Origin: RSA11 sp036564135 | Lineage (GTDB): Bacteria; Actinomycetota; Thermoleophilia; Solirubrobacterales; 70-9 | Assembly (NCBI GenBank): GCA_036564135.1 | Contig: DATCLC010000121.1 | Span: 1-64,000, forward strand | Reading direction: 5' to 3' | Length of the DNA stretch: 64,000 nucleotides | In this document: positions 1-8,169 of the stretch, piece after piece | Position numbering within the stretch: position 1 is the stretch's first letter | Layout: each line of letters begins with the position of its first letter | Notes under the pieces: generated by a model | What the model was told of the DNA's origin: nothing | Seen by the model: only the letters and a program-made list of their open reading frames with translations | Databases searched by the model: none | Translations under genes and position numbers: made by a program

Positions 1-990
1 GATGTAGCGCTCGAGCTCGTACAGGTTGCGGATCTCGCGCCGCACCGAGTCCATCTCGTTGCAGTTGTAGCCCGGGCGCTTGAACGGGTAGATCTCGCAC
101 AGGCCCTCGTTGTCGGTGTTGAGCGCGACGATCATCCGCACCCCGCCGCGCCAGGCGCGCTCGAGCCACTTGTAGTAGACGCCCTCGTAGGTGAGCGAGG
201 TGGGCCTGGGCCAGTCGCGGAAAGTGGGCCAGCCGACCGTGTCGTGCACGTGCACGGGCGAGCCGTAGTTCAGGAAGTTCTGGACCGGCGCGAGCAGGCC
301 GTTCGGCCCCTCGACCTCGCGGCAGTCGGGGAGCGCGTAGGCGACGCCGTAGGGGTGCCACGGGCGCCCGCAGTGAAACAGCCCGCCGATCGCCTCGAAG
401 AACATCACGTGCAGGTGCGCGTCGAGGTAGCCGCGCACCTCCGCGAGCGGGTGCGGGCCGGGCTCGGGTTCGCCCTGGGCCGCGACCTCGGCCTCCGGGT
501 ACTCCTCGCAGCCCTGCGCGCGCTTGAAGGTGAAGCGCTCGGTCGCGCCGCTCGCTCCCGCCGCGGCCTGCGCGAGCGCGCCCTGCGCGCCCGCCGAGAG
601 CGGGTGGCCGCTCGCCTGGTTCACGAGCAGGAACGCGCCGTCGCCCGCGGGCCGCACGTTCCACTCGGCCGCCGGGCTCGGCGAGCCGGCGACGCCCACG
701 CCCTGCCCCGCCGCCGCGAGGAAGCGCCGCTCGGTGTCGTAGAGGAGGTAGCGGCCCAGCGTCGTCGGGCGCATCCGGAACGGCTCGGCCGCGCCGGAGC
801 CGCCGGCGACGTAGGCGCCGCCCTGCTTGGCGAGCGGCGCGCCGCTCGCCGCCGAGCGCACCTCGAAGCAGCCGTTGGCGATCGAGTAGCGCGTGATCTT
901 GGCCTGCGCGCCCGCGTCGGCACCCGCCCCCGCGAACAGGGCGAACGCGGCGATGGCGCCCGCAGCGGCCGATGCAACCTTTCCTCTCAT
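1..990 (-). CDS. Secreted HxH-motif (amidohydrolase/M19-like) protein, N-terminal part
   Basis: The gene runs off the left edge; 330 residues from ATG at 990 are visible. It opens with an export signal (MRGKVASAAAG followed by an Ala-rich core ending AGAQA, about 28 residues). Residues about 35-150 are a beta-rich, ricin/fascin-like stretch (YSIANGCFEVRS, LLVNQASGHPLSAG). A catalytic-domain start follows around residue 188 with the metal-type motif DAHLHVMFFEAIGG, then FHCGRPWHPYG and YALPDC. Similar actinobacterial proteins of about 700 aa are often labelled membrane-dipeptidase-like or coagulation factor 5/8-type. The family call is from memory of these motifs; the substrate is unknown. It is followed on the same strand by nothing in this window. 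Confidence 0.7.
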   Translation of the reverse strand, partial: MRGKVASAAAGAIAAFALFAGAGADAGAQAKITRYSIANGCFEVRSAASGAPLAKQGGAYVAGGSGAAEPFRMRPTTLGRYLLYDTERRFLAAAGQGVGVAGSPSPAAEWNVRPAGDGAFLLVNQASGHPLSAGAQGALAQAAAGASGATERFTFKRAQGCEEYPEAEVAAQGEPEPGPHPLAEVRGYLDAHLHVMFFEAIGGLFHCGRPWHPYGVAYALPDCREVEGPNGLLAPVQNFLNYGSPVHVHDTVGWPTFRDWPRPTSLTYEGVYYKWLERAWRGGVRMIVALNTDNEGLCEIYPFKRPGYNCNEMDSVRREIRNLYELERYI

Positions 991-1074
991 CCCTAACCCC
1001 TGCCCGCCCCGCGGCGGGCTCGGACCGCAAGCGATGGTAAGCGGTGCCCGGGCGGCGCGCGCCGCTCGGCGCGC

Positions 1075-2370
1075 TCAGCCCGCCTGCGGCTCGGGCTCGG
1101 GCTCGACGTCGCCCTGGGCCTCGGCCAGCTTGAGCGTGTCGGCGGGGGCATTCTCGCGACGCGAGAGCCAGAGGAACGGCAGCGCGCAGACCTGGATCGC
1201 GGCGGAGGCCACATACGAGGAGCCATAACCCCACACGTCCGCGGCGCGCCCCAAAAGCGGCTGCGACCACACCCCGCCGGTCGAGTTCATCATCGAGTCG
1301 AAGGAGAGGATCGTGGCCCGCTGGCGGGAGGGGATCAGCGCGTTGAGGTACGTCTGGCGGATCGGCAGGGTCGCCGCGAACAGGATCCCCCACGCCACGG
1401 TGAGCGCGATCACGAGCCAGAACGTGTCGGCGAGCCCCATCAGCAGCAGGGCGAGCGCGCTGCCAGCGGCGGTGACGAGCAGGGCGCTCGTGCGCCGGCT
1501 GAACAGCATGCGGATGCGCGGGGCGGCGACTCCGCCCAGGATCTGCGCGCCCGCGATGATCGCGGCCGCGAGACCGGCGACCATGTAGGCCTCGGGGTCG
1601 CCGTAGAGCTCGAGCAAGTACGGCTGCAGCGCGTAGAAACCGTAGATCCCCACGCCGCCGATCACGAGCGCCTCGACCATCAGCCACTTGACCGCGGGCA
1701 CGCGCCAGCCGTAGTCGATCGACGCGCTCGCGATGCGTCGCATCTCGGTCAGCGGCTGGCCGCGCTGCTCGGGCGTAAAGCCGATGTCGCGCATCGCGGC
1801 GAACGCGAAGGCGAACATCAGGATCAGGATCCCCGAGCGCAGCACGAACGGCAGGCCCAGGCTGCCGATCTCGGCGAAGAACCCGCCCGCGACCGAGCCG
1901 GTCAGCATGCCGATGCCCGTGACCATCTGCCCGCGCCCGAACACGACCTCCAGCTCGCCGCGGTACCCGCTCGCCTTGAGCGCATCGACGAGCCAGGCCT
2001 CGACGGCGCCGCTGAAGAACGTGAAGCCCAGGCCGAGCAGGATCGAGACCACCGCCCACGCCCAGAACGGCGCCGTGATCTCCCAGAGCATCACGTAGAG
2101 GAGGGTCGAGCCCGCGAGCGTGAGCGTCCCCCACAGGTACGAGGCGCGTCGGCCGATCGTGTCGGCGACCACGCCGGTCGGCACCTCGAAGATCACCATC
2201 CCCGCCGTGAAGAACGCGTTCGCCGCGAACGCCTCGAGGTTGGAGAGCCCGGCGTCGAGCAGAAAGATCGTGTTGATCCCCCAGATCAGGGAGGCGGCGA
2301 GCGTGTTGCCCAGCATGAGCGTCAGATAGACGCGCTGGATCGAGCGGGGCGTGGTCGCTGCGACGGTCAA
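1075..2370 (-). CDS. MFS transporter
   Basis: This is a 431-aa polytopic membrane protein with about 12 hydrophobic segments. The loop after TM2 carries the MFS signature form (GVVADTIGRRASYLWG, about residues 66-81), which fits a drug/sugar-type major facilitator. The C-terminal tail is acidic (EAQGDVEPEPEPQAG) and cytoplasmic. The likely start is TTG at 2370 (MTVAATTPRSIQRVYL); no better start is visible before TM1. It is divergent from the hotdog-fold gene at 2448 across 77 bp. The substrate cannot be read from the sequence. Confidence 0.85.
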   Translation of the reverse strand: MTVAATTPRSIQRVYLTLMLGNTLAASLIWGINTIFLLDAGLSNLEAFAANAFFTAGMVIFEVPTGVVADTIGRRASYLWGTLTLAGSTLLYVMLWEITAPFWAWAVVSILLGLGFTFFSGAVEAWLVDALKASGYRGELEVVFGRGQMVTGIGMLTGSVAGGFFAEIGSLGLPFVLRSGILILMFAFAFAAMRDIGFTPEQRGQPLTEMRRIASASIDYGWRVPAVKWLMVEALVIGGVGIYGFYALQPYLLELYGDPEAYMVAGLAAAIIAGAQILGGVAAPRIRMLFSRRTSALLVTAAGSALALLLMGLADTFWLVIALTVAWGILFAATLPIRQTYLNALIPSRQRATILSFDSMMNSTGGVWSQPLLGRAADVWGYGSSYVASAAIQVCALPFLWLSRRENAPADTLKLAEAQGDVEPEPEPQAG

Positions 2371-2447
2371 GGCGTCTCACTCTACGGGCCTCTCAAATCC
2401 GGCCGCCCGGTTATCGCGCTCGGCGGCGAGCCATCGGCGGCGGTGGG

Positions 2448-3164
2448 ATGATGCGAGACGTGCCGGGCAGCGTCGTCATCGACCCGCGCTTCAACGGCCC
2501 GCCCACGAGCGCCCAGGGCGGCTACGCCGCCGGCGTCCTGGCCCGCTTCTGCGGCGAGCCCTGCGAGGTGACCCTGCGGCTGCCGCCGCCGCTCGGCCGC
2601 GAGCTGCGCGCCGAGGCCGGCGAGGACGGCGGCGCGCGCCTGCTCGACGGCGAAGACGTGCTGGCCGAGGCGCGGCCCATCGAGGGCGTCGACGTCGAAC
2701 CGCCCGTGCGGCCGTTCCTGGCCGACGCGGAGGCAGCGAGCCACCGGCATCCGGGGAAGGAGCGCGACCACCCGTTCAAGACCTGCTTCGTCTGCGGGCC
2801 CGAGCGCGCCGACGGCCTGCATGTGAGCGCGGGCCCGCTTCCTGCCGCGCAGCAGGTCGGCGCCGCCCCGTTTTCCGCGGAGGGGTGGCTCTGCGAGGGC
2901 GGCGTCGTGCGGCCCGAGTTCGTCTGGGCCGTGCTCGACTGCCCGAGCTACACGCCGCGGCTGTGGGCGCACGAGCGAATGAGCCTGCTCGGCCGCTTTG
3001 CCGCCGGCCGCCTGCGCGACGTGCGTGCCGGCGAACGCCTCGTCGCGATCGGCTGGGATTTGGCCAGCGAGGGCCGCAAGCACACCACCGCCTCCGCCCT
3101 GCTCACCGACGACGGCGAGCTCGTCGCGCGGGCGCGGGCGGTGTGGATCGAGCCGCGGGGCTGA
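2448..3164 (+). CDS. Hotdog-fold thioesterase-like protein
   Basis: The protein is 238 aa (two adjacent ATGs at 2448 and 2451). The N-terminal half begins FNGPPTSAQGGYAAG, where a hotdog thioesterase has its substrate-pocket helix. The middle carries HPFKTCFVCGPERADGLH, a Cys-x-x-Cys segment common in this actinobacterial family, and the C-terminal half resembles a second hotdog repeat (LVAIGWDLASEGRKHTTASAL). That suggests a double-hotdog fold acting on an acyl-CoA or acyl-ACP. The fold is inferred; no catalytic residue can be assigned with certainty. It is transcribed alone, convergent with the gene ending at 3191. Confidence 0.65.
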   Translation: MMRDVPGSVVIDPRFNGPPTSAQGGYAAGVLARFCGEPCEVTLRLPPPLGRELRAEAGEDGGARLLDGEDVLAEARPIEGVDVEPPVRPFLADAEAASHRHPGKERDHPFKTCFVCGPERADGLHVSAGPLPAAQQVGAAPFSAEGWLCEGGVVRPEFVWAVLDCPSYTPRLWAHERMSLLGRFAAGRLRDVRAGERLVAIGWDLASEGRKHTTASALLTDDGELVARARAVWIEPRG

Positions 3165-3190
3165 GCGGCCCGCCGCCCGCGCGGCGATGG

Positions 3191-3688
3191 TCACAGCCCA
3201 GGCTTGGCGACCATCAGGTACACCGCGGCGATCACGAGCAGGTCGGCCAACGCACCCGCCGCGGCCTCGCGGTTCACGCGCCGCGTGTACTCGGCCGAGA
3301 CGCTCACCGGTCCGTTCCCGGCGAACGCGATGTCGCGTTCGGCGAGCGCGCCCAGCCGGCGATCCTCGGGGATGAAGTAGGCCAGGACCATGATCGCGAG
3401 GACGACGACGATCGCCATCGATCCCGCCAGCCAGAACTCGCCCAGCTCGTAGCCCGCGCGGTCCGCCTGGTAGAGGCCGGTGAGGAGCAGGATCGCTAGC
3501 GCCGGGGCCACCAACACGGAGTTGATCGCGATCTGGAGGCGGTGCTTGAGCGGGAGGTGGCGCGGATCGAGCCTGAGCGCGACCGGATAGATCAGGCCCT
3601 CGGCGAACGCCGCGCCGAGACCCGCGATGGCGGCGCTCACGTGGATGACCAGCGCGACCTGGAAACCGCTGACGGCGGGCTCGATCAC
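3191..3688 (-). CDS. Integral membrane protein, DUF2269-like
   Basis: This 165-aa protein has four predicted membrane helices (about residues 8-30, 52-75, 83-106, 145-162). Features are IHVSAAIAGLGAAFAEGL in helix 1 and a Leu/Val-rich last helix, as in DUF2269 membrane proteins. The start is GTG at 3688, which overlaps the stop of the upstream DHFR-family gene by 4 bp (GTGA), so the two are probably translationally coupled. The function is unknown. Confidence 0.7.
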   Translation of the reverse strand: MIEPAVSGFQVALVIHVSAAIAGLGAAFAEGLIYPVALRLDPRHLPLKHRLQIAINSVLVAPALAILLLTGLYQADRAGYELGEFWLAGSMAIVVVLAIMVLAYFIPEDRRLGALAERDIAFAGNGPVSVSAEYTRRVNREAAAGALADLLVIAAVYLMVAKPGL

Positions 3689-4254
3689 GCCGCCTGCACC
3701 GCGCCGTCGACCGCGTAAGTCAGGACGACGATGCCGTTGTCGAGCTTGGCTACGTCGGTCAGCTCGAACAGGGTCGTCGGCGTCGCCCGATGCAAAAGGT
3801 CCGCCGCTTCACCCGTGCCGATGAACAGCGGGTACACCCACAGGCGCAGCTCGTCGAGCAGGCCGTGGCGCAGCATCGTGTGCGAGAGCTCGCCGAACCC
3901 GTACTGCACGATGTCGTCGCCCGGCTCGTCCTTCAGGCGCTTGATCTCGGCCACGGGATCACCCTCGATCACGGTCGTGTTGTTCCACTCGGCGTCGGTG
4001 AGCGTGGACGAGACGACGTACTTGCGCATCGAGTTGATGTGGTCGCTCGAGGGATCCCCCGCGCGCGTCGGCCAGACCGCGGCGAACACCTCGTAGGTCC
4101 GCCGGCCCATGAGCAGGGCGTCGCAGCCCAGCAGGAGCTCCTCCTGCATGCGGTCGCCCTCGTCGCCGCGCCCCGGCCCGATCGAGGGCCAGTCCTGGGG
4201 GCTCTCGATCACGCCGTCGAGCGAGATGTACGTGGAGTTGATGAGCTTGCGCAT
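3685..4254 (-). CDS. Dihydrofolate reductase family protein (RibD C-terminal-like)
   Basis: The protein is 189 aa. The start is ATG at 4254, chosen because it has a strong ribosome-binding site (AAGGGAAGGA) and gives the family's usual N-terminus MRKLINSTYISLDGVIESP. Later motifs LLMGRRTYEVFAAVWP, KYVVSSTLTDAEWNNT and YGFGELSHTMLRHGLLDELRLWVYP match the NADPH-binding RibD-C/DHFR-like fold seen in many small actinobacterial reductases. These are rarely true DHFRs and the substrate is unknown. It is followed by the DUF2269 gene with a 4-bp overlap and preceded by the cupin gene 58 bp upstream. Confidence 0.8.
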   Translation of the reverse strand: MRKLINSTYISLDGVIESPQDWPSIGPGRGDEGDRMQEELLLGCDALLMGRRTYEVFAAVWPTRAGDPSSDHINSMRKYVVSSTLTDAEWNNTTVIEGDPVAEIKRLKDEPGDDIVQYGFGELSHTMLRHGLLDELRLWVYPLFIGTGEAADLLHRATPTTLFELTDVAKLDNGIVVLTYAVDGAVQAA

Positions 4255-4312
4255 CTGGTCCTTCCCTTCGTTGGTGGACAGGGCGCTGGCGGGCGCGCCG
4301 CTCAGCCGTCGG

Positions 4313-4834
4313 CTACCCATCTACGAACTCGATCCCGTACCGCGGCGCCGCCGCTGCGTAGCGCGCGGCCACGGCGTCGACGTCGTCGGGGACGTCGCGG
4401 CCCTCGCCCAGGGCGGGCTCGAGCGTCTCGGCGAAGAAACCCTCGATCCCGGCCGGCGTGAAGGTCAGGATCATCCGCATCGGCTCGGCGCCGTGGTTGT
4501 GAAAGCGGTGGACGGTCCCGCGCGGAACGCTCACGAAATCCCCCGCCCTGGCCGTAACCGTCTCGTCGGCGAGCAGGATGCGGCACTCGCCCTCGACCAC
4601 GTAGAAGGTCTCGTCCTCGTGGCGGTGGAGGTGCGGCGGCGGGCCGCCGCCCGGGGCGACGATCGCCTCCATGGCGAAGTAGGCGCCGCCGGATTCAGCG
4701 CCGGTCACCAGGAAGCGGTAGACGTCACCGGGTCCGCGGTAGGTCGCGCCGCTCTGGGCGGGACGATGTAGCGGGGATGGGCTTGTTGATGTGTCGGGCG
4801 CCCGTTGGGCGGCCGCTCTGTTGATGGCAGTCAT
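4313..4834 (-). CDS. Cupin-domain protein
   Basis: The protein is 173 aa with a single cupin barrel. The metal-site motif 1 is PPPHLHRHEDETFYVVEG (His, His, Glu ligands at about residues 72-80). Motif 2 is PRGTVHRFHNHG. This arrangement is typical of quercetinase-like or pirin-like small dioxygenase relatives that bind Fe/Mn/Ni. No second cupin domain is present. It lies upstream of the DHFR-family gene on the same strand and may share a transcript. The enzyme activity is not assignable. Confidence 0.78.
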   Translation of the reverse strand: MTAINRAAAQRAPDTSTSPSPLHRPAQSGATYRGPGDVYRFLVTGAESGGAYFAMEAIVAPGGGPPPHLHRHEDETFYVVEGECRILLADETVTARAGDFVSVPRGTVHRFHNHGAEPMRMILTFTPAGIEGFFAETLEPALGEGRDVPDDVDAVAARYAAAAPRYGIEFVDG

Positions 4835-4879
4835 GGGCCGAGGGTCGCGCGCCCAACGGGCTGTCGCAATGCCCGTTCG

Positions 4880-5554
4880 CTATGTCCGAACGGAGCGAGC
4901 GATGCGCTCGCCGGCCCCTGCGATCGCGCGCGCGTACTGATCGCGCCGAGCCTGGAAGCGCTCCCGCGGTGCGCACAGCGCGAGGGCTGCGGTCGCCGGC
5001 CCGTCGCCCGTGCGCACTGGGGCGGCCGCGCATTCGACGCCGTCGAGGGCGCGCTGCGGCCCGACCGCGTAGCCGAGCGTGCGCGCCCGCTCCAGCTCGT
5101 CGGAATCGAGCTGGCGTGCGGAGTCGTCCCCGCGCTCGGCGATCAGAACCGTCCCCGGCGGGGTCAGCTCGGCGGCGACCGGCTGCGCCGGGGCGCTCAC
5201 GCCGCCCGCCGGGCGCTCGCTCGCCACGTAGAGGATCCGCCCGCGCTCCCAGGCGGCGATGTGAACGGTTTCGCCGAAGTGGCTCGCGAGCCGCCGCGCG
5301 ATCGGAACGACCGCCTCTCGGTAGCCGCCGGTCGCCAGCTTCGTTCGCGCGAGGCCGACCGTTCGCCAGCCCAGCCGGTAGCGCCCGCACGCCATCCGCT
5401 CGACGAGCCCGACGCTGCTCAGCTCGCTCAGGAGCGCGTGAGCCGTGGACTTGGCGATCCCGAGCGCGTCCGCGACCTCGGTTGGCCCCCAGTGCGGCCG
5501 CTCGAGCGAGAAGAGATCGAGCACCGACGCCGCTTTGCGCACGCTTGCGGGCAT
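4880..5554 (-). CDS. IclR-family transcriptional regulator
   Basis: The protein is 224 aa. The N-terminal winged helix begins KAASVLDLFS, followed by the recognition helix TEVADALGIAKSTAHALLSE and wing GRYRLGWRTVGLA. The C-terminal part is an IclR effector-binding GAF-like domain (GETVHIAAWERGRILYVAS). It is about 30 residues shorter than the usual 250-270 aa, mainly at the C-terminus. It is divergent from crcB across 78 bp and lies head-to-tail with the cupin cluster, which is the likelier target. The effector is unknown. Confidence 0.82.
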   Translation of the reverse strand: MPASVRKAASVLDLFSLERPHWGPTEVADALGIAKSTAHALLSELSSVGLVERMACGRYRLGWRTVGLARTKLATGGYREAVVPIARRLASHFGETVHIAAWERGRILYVASERPAGGVSAPAQPVAAELTPPGTVLIAERGDDSARQLDSDELERARTLGYAVGPQRALDGVECAAAPVRTGDGPATAALALCAPRERFQARRDQYARAIAGAGERIARSVRT

Positions 5555-5632
5555 TGATCAAGACTAGCTCCGGGCCGCGCGGCGGGCGTTCCGGGCAGGA
5601 GCACCCGTGACCGCGACGAACCTGCCGAGGCA

Positions 5633-5989
5633 ATGACCACGCTGCTCGTCGCCACCGGAGGCGTCCTCGGCGTCCTCGCCCGCTGGGGCATCTACCGGCT
5701 CACCTTCCACACCGACGCGCTGATCTGGTCGACGGTCGGCATCAACATCGCCGGCTCCTTCCTGCTCGGCCTGCTCGCGGCCGAGGACTGGTTCGGCACC
5801 GACGCGCGCGAGGCGCTGGGAGTCGGCTTCCTCGGCGGCTTCACGACGTTCTCGACGTTCTCGGTCCAGGTCGTCCTCGACGTCGACGGCGGCGAGCCGG
5901 GCCGCGCTCTGGCCTACCTCGTCGCCTCGGTTGCGGGCGGCGTGCTTGCCGCGGCCGCGGGCTACGCGCTCGGCCGCCGGCTCGCCTAG
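5633..5989 (+). CDS. crcB: Fluoride exporter CrcB/Fluc
   Basis: This 118-aa protein has four membrane helices. It shows the CrcB pattern of an early GGVLGVLARWGIYRL segment, the Asn-rich TVGINIAGSFLLGLLA helix and the Phe/Thr box GFLGGFTTFSTFSVQV that lines the fluoride pore. Fluc channels are antiparallel dimers that expel cytoplasmic fluoride. Only one crcB is present here, so a homodimer is expected unless a second copy lies elsewhere. The start ATG at 5633 is the first in frame. Confidence 0.9.
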   Translation: MTTLLVATGGVLGVLARWGIYRLTFHTDALIWSTVGINIAGSFLLGLLAAEDWFGTDAREALGVGFLGGFTTFSTFSVQVVLDVDGGEPGRALAYLVASVAGGVLAAAAGYALGRRLA

Positions 5990-6012
5990 GCGTCCCGGCC
6001 GCCGGGGGAACC

Positions 6013-6720
6013 TCAGCAGCCGGTTTGTCGGTGGCGCGGGGGCACGTCCGCCCCTTGACGGACCATCGAGCGCGCCCAGCGCAGGACCTGGCCGCGCCCG
6101 TAGGGCCCCGAGATCGCGTACGTCGCCCGGGTCTCGCTGCGGCTCTCCGTCGGCCAGACGACGGTCGAGTGGCGCCCCTTCTCACCGCCGACGCGCAGCG
6201 GCCCGGAGGTGTGGCTCGCGTAGATCCCGGGCGCGAGCTCGGTACGTCTCAGGTTGGGCAGCTCGCAGCCGTCGAAGCCGGCGCGGCCGTACTGGATCGT
6301 GACCACCTCGTCCGCCCCGGTGGCCAACGTGAGCTGCGCCCAGCGTCGCGGCTGCCTCGGGGTGACCGGGTCGTCGGGCAGCTCGGTGCCCTCCGGAAGC
6401 CCCTCCGGCACGACCACGGGCACGTCAAGGCGGTCGTCGAGGAACGAGACGGCCTCGTCGATCGACGCGAACCGCGGCTCGCCGTCTCCGCCGGAGGCCT
6501 CCGCGTCCCCCGGCGTCGCGGGAGCCGTCTGCTCGGCCGGTGCAGGCGCGGGTTCCTCCTGTCCGTCGTCGTCGCCGCAGCCGGCGCCCAGGGCGAGCGC
6601 GGCGAGACAGGCGAGCGCCGCCGCCAGCGGCCCAACGCCGGGGATGCGCCGCCGCTCCTTGTCAGCCGAAGGGCTCAGCTCCTCCGGGTGTCGCGTTTGC
6701 CGAGATGCTCGGAAACTCAA
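6013..6720 (-). CDS. Putative lipoprotein, unknown function
   Basis: The product has a basic n-region (KERRRIPG), a hydrophobic core and a Cys at the end of LAALALGAGC, fitting a lipoprotein signal. An acidic, Pro-rich linker (EEPAPAPAEQTAPATP) follows, then a globular domain with SIDEAVSFLDDRLDVPVVVP. The start is uncertain: TTG at 6720 is the nearest canonical codon that does not run into the tRNA region, but a start closer to the AAGGAG at about 6658 is possible. I do not recognise the family beyond resemblance to small secreted actinobacterial lipoproteins. It overlaps nothing and faces crcB convergently. Confidence 0.6.
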   Translation of the reverse strand: MSFRASRQTRHPEELSPSADKERRRIPGVGPLAAALACLAALALGAGCGDDDGQEEPAPAPAEQTAPATPGDAEASGGDGEPRFASIDEAVSFLDDRLDVPVVVPEGLPEGTELPDDPVTPRQPRRWAQLTLATGADEVVTIQYGRAGFDGCELPNLRRTELAPGIYASHTSGPLRVGGEKGRHSTVVWPTESRSETRATYAISGPYGRGQVLRWARSMVRQGADVPPRHRQTGC

Positions 6721-6796
6721 CTCCTGCGCGTTCTCTACCGCGCCCGCCGGTCGCCAAAACGCGGTCGGTCGGCGCAAGCGCCTTCGAACGCGGACT

Positions 6797-6835
6797 TTCA
6801 GCCCTGGTTGCCGCTTTTCGGCAACGTGGGCTGAA
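6797..6835. repeat. Dispersed hairpin repeat, copy 1
   Basis: An imperfect palindrome: TTCAGCCC, then TGG, then TTGCCG, a 5-nt loop, then CGGCAA, CGT and GGGCTGAA. Two further copies with the same arms lie at 32002-32040 and 32062-32104. It sits between the lipoprotein gene and tRNA-Gly. No T-tract follows on either strand, so a simple intrinsic terminator is not the best explanation. Confidence 0.85.
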
Positions 6836-6866
6836 CGCTTGCGTCCGTTCGTGAGGCTTTCGGGGC

Positions 6867-6893
6867 AACAAAAAGCCCCCGCGGCGGCGGGGG
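6867..6893 (-). terminator. Intrinsic terminator after tRNA-Gly
   Basis: On the minus strand a GC-rich hairpin (CCCCCGC with a short loop and GCGGGGG) is followed by CTTTTTGTT. It lies 11 bp downstream of the tRNA 3' end, in the right place and orientation to end the tRNA transcript. Confidence 0.8.
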
Positions 6894-6903
6894 TCTGCGG
6901 AGA

Positions 6904-6976
6904 GCGGCTGATGGGATTCGAACCCACGACCTTCTGCATGGCAAGCAGACGCTCTAGCCAACTGAGCTACAGCCGC
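6904..6976 (-). tRNA. tRNA-Gly (anticodon GCC)
   Basis: A 73-nt cloverleaf reads on the minus strand. The acceptor arms GCGGCTG and CAGCCGC pair fully. The D-arm is GCTCAGTTGGCTAGAGC, the anticodon stem is CTGC/GCAG with loop TTGCCAT (anticodon GCC), and the T-arm is GTGGG TTCGAAT CCCAT. CCA is not encoded. A terminator follows immediately. Confidence 0.95.
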
Positions 6977-7022
6977 ATATGTCGGAGCGGAAGTTTAGCC
7001 AGAGCGCGGCGGATCTTCAGCC

Positions 7023-7424
7023 TCAACCCGCCGCGTCCAACGCCTCGTTCACGAGCTCGTCGGCGCGCTTGTTGTGCTCGCGGCGCACGTGGCGGATCTC
7101 CCAGCTCGCAAAGCCCGAGAGCGCCGACCTGACCTCGGCGTGCAGGGGCTTGAGCCCCGCATCCTTCACGCGGTACTCGCCGCGCACCTGCTTGACGATC
7201 AGCTCCGAGTCGCCGACGAGCTCGAGCTCGGTCGCGCCCTGCTCGGCGGCGAGCTGGATGCCGGCGAGCAGCGCGCGGTACTCGGCGACGTTGTTGGTCG
7301 CCACGCCGATCCGCTCGCTGCGCTCGGCGAGTACCTCGCCCTCCGGCGTGGAGACGACCGCACCGATCGCTGCGGGCCCCGGGTTGCCCCGGGCGCCGCC
7401 GTCCACGTTGACCACGACCTTCAC
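7023..7424 (-). CDS. rnhA: Ribonuclease HI
   Basis: The protein is 133 aa and cleaves RNA in RNA-DNA hybrids. All four catalytic carboxylates are visible: Asp in VVNVDGGARGNPGP, Glu in NNVAEYRALLAG, Asp in ELVGDSELIVKQV and Asp in EHNKRADELVNEAL. The start is GTG at 7424 (MKVVVNVDGG), which overlaps the stop of the upstream Zn-knuckle gene by 4 bp (GTGA). That overlap decides the start and implies translational coupling. A second RNase H, of type HII, is encoded at 22942. Confidence 0.9.
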   Translation of the reverse strand: MKVVVNVDGGARGNPGPAAIGAVVSTPEGEVLAERSERIGVATNNVAEYRALLAGIQLAAEQGATELELVGDSELIVKQVRGEYRVKDAGLKPLHAEVRSALSGFASWEIRHVRREHNKRADELVNEALDAAG

Positions 7425-8086
7425 GGCGCGGCATTCAATCGCAGAACGCCCGTCTCCCCCACACTCGCGTTCCACTCGCGCAGATGCTCGGGGAGCTCAG
7501 CGACCTCGTCGCCGCGGGCGATCTGCCTCACCTCGCCGCTCGGCAGCACCTCCCAGCGGTACCACGAGAGCTCCCAGGCGACGGCGATCTCTGCGAGCTT
7601 GGGCGCGGCGAGCGGGTGCACGCACACCTGCGGCTCGCCGAGCGAGCGGCTCAGGCCCGCGACCTTGCGCGGCTGGTCGGTGGCGTTGAAGTACTCGAGC
7701 GCGAGCCGCGCCGCGCGCTCCGGCGTGCGCTGGCCCTCCTCGACGCGCAGGCTCCCAACGTCCTGCTCGCGCCCGCGGTCACGCTCGCCCGCCTGCTCCT
7801 GGCGCTCGCGACGCGCTCGCCTGCGGCGCTCGCCCGCCTGCGCGCCGACGCGACGGAAGCGCTCGCGCAGCCGCAGGCGCGAGGCACGCCGCGGCTGCGG
7901 CGGCTCGGGGTTCTCGCCCACGCGCGCCGCGGGGATCCAGCCCGCCGCCTCGGCCGAGCCTTTGCAGAGCGGGCAGACCAGGGCCCGCTCGCCGTTGGGT
8001 GTCACGTACTCGGTGGGGCGCTCGCCGCGAAGGATCGAGCGGTCGCAGACCGCGCAGATCGGGTACTCGTCGCCTCCGTGCTCCAT
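7421..8086 (-). CDS. Zn-knuckle protein coupled to RNase HI, unknown function
   Basis: This 221-aa protein starts at ATG 8086. The N-terminus has two Cys pairs, CAVCDRS and CPLCKG, about 24 residues apart, forming a likely zinc ribbon. A long Arg/Glu-rich, low-complexity helix follows (about residues 65-115, rich in RR, RE and QE). The C-terminal half is a globular domain with AVAWELSWYRWEVLP. The stop overlaps the RNase HI start. The architecture and coupling suggest nucleic-acid handling, but this is inference; I do not recognise the family. Confidence 0.7.
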   Translation of the reverse strand: MEHGGDEYPICAVCDRSILRGERPTEYVTPNGERALVCPLCKGSAEAAGWIPAARVGENPEPPQPRRASRLRLRERFRRVGAQAGERRRRARRERQEQAGERDRGREQDVGSLRVEEGQRTPERAARLALEYFNATDQPRKVAGLSRSLGEPQVCVHPLAAPKLAEIAVAWELSWYRWEVLPSGEVRQIARGDEVAELPEHLREWNASVGETGVLRLNAAP

Positions 8087-8169
8087 CACCGTTCGCTGAA
8101 CGTAGCAACGGCGATGAAGGCCGACCTGAGCGGGGAGATTCCGTGCGAAAGGACGCCCGGAGCGCCGGC

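Noticed and set aside
5555..5632. Possible fluoride riboswitch before crcB
   Set aside because: A GGCAGG/CCTGCC pairing exists, but the conserved pseudoknot core of crcB-motif RNAs could not be matched.
6721..6939. Longer lipoprotein frame starting inside tRNA-Gly
   Set aside because: It would overlap a well-formed tRNA, its terminator and a hairpin repeat.
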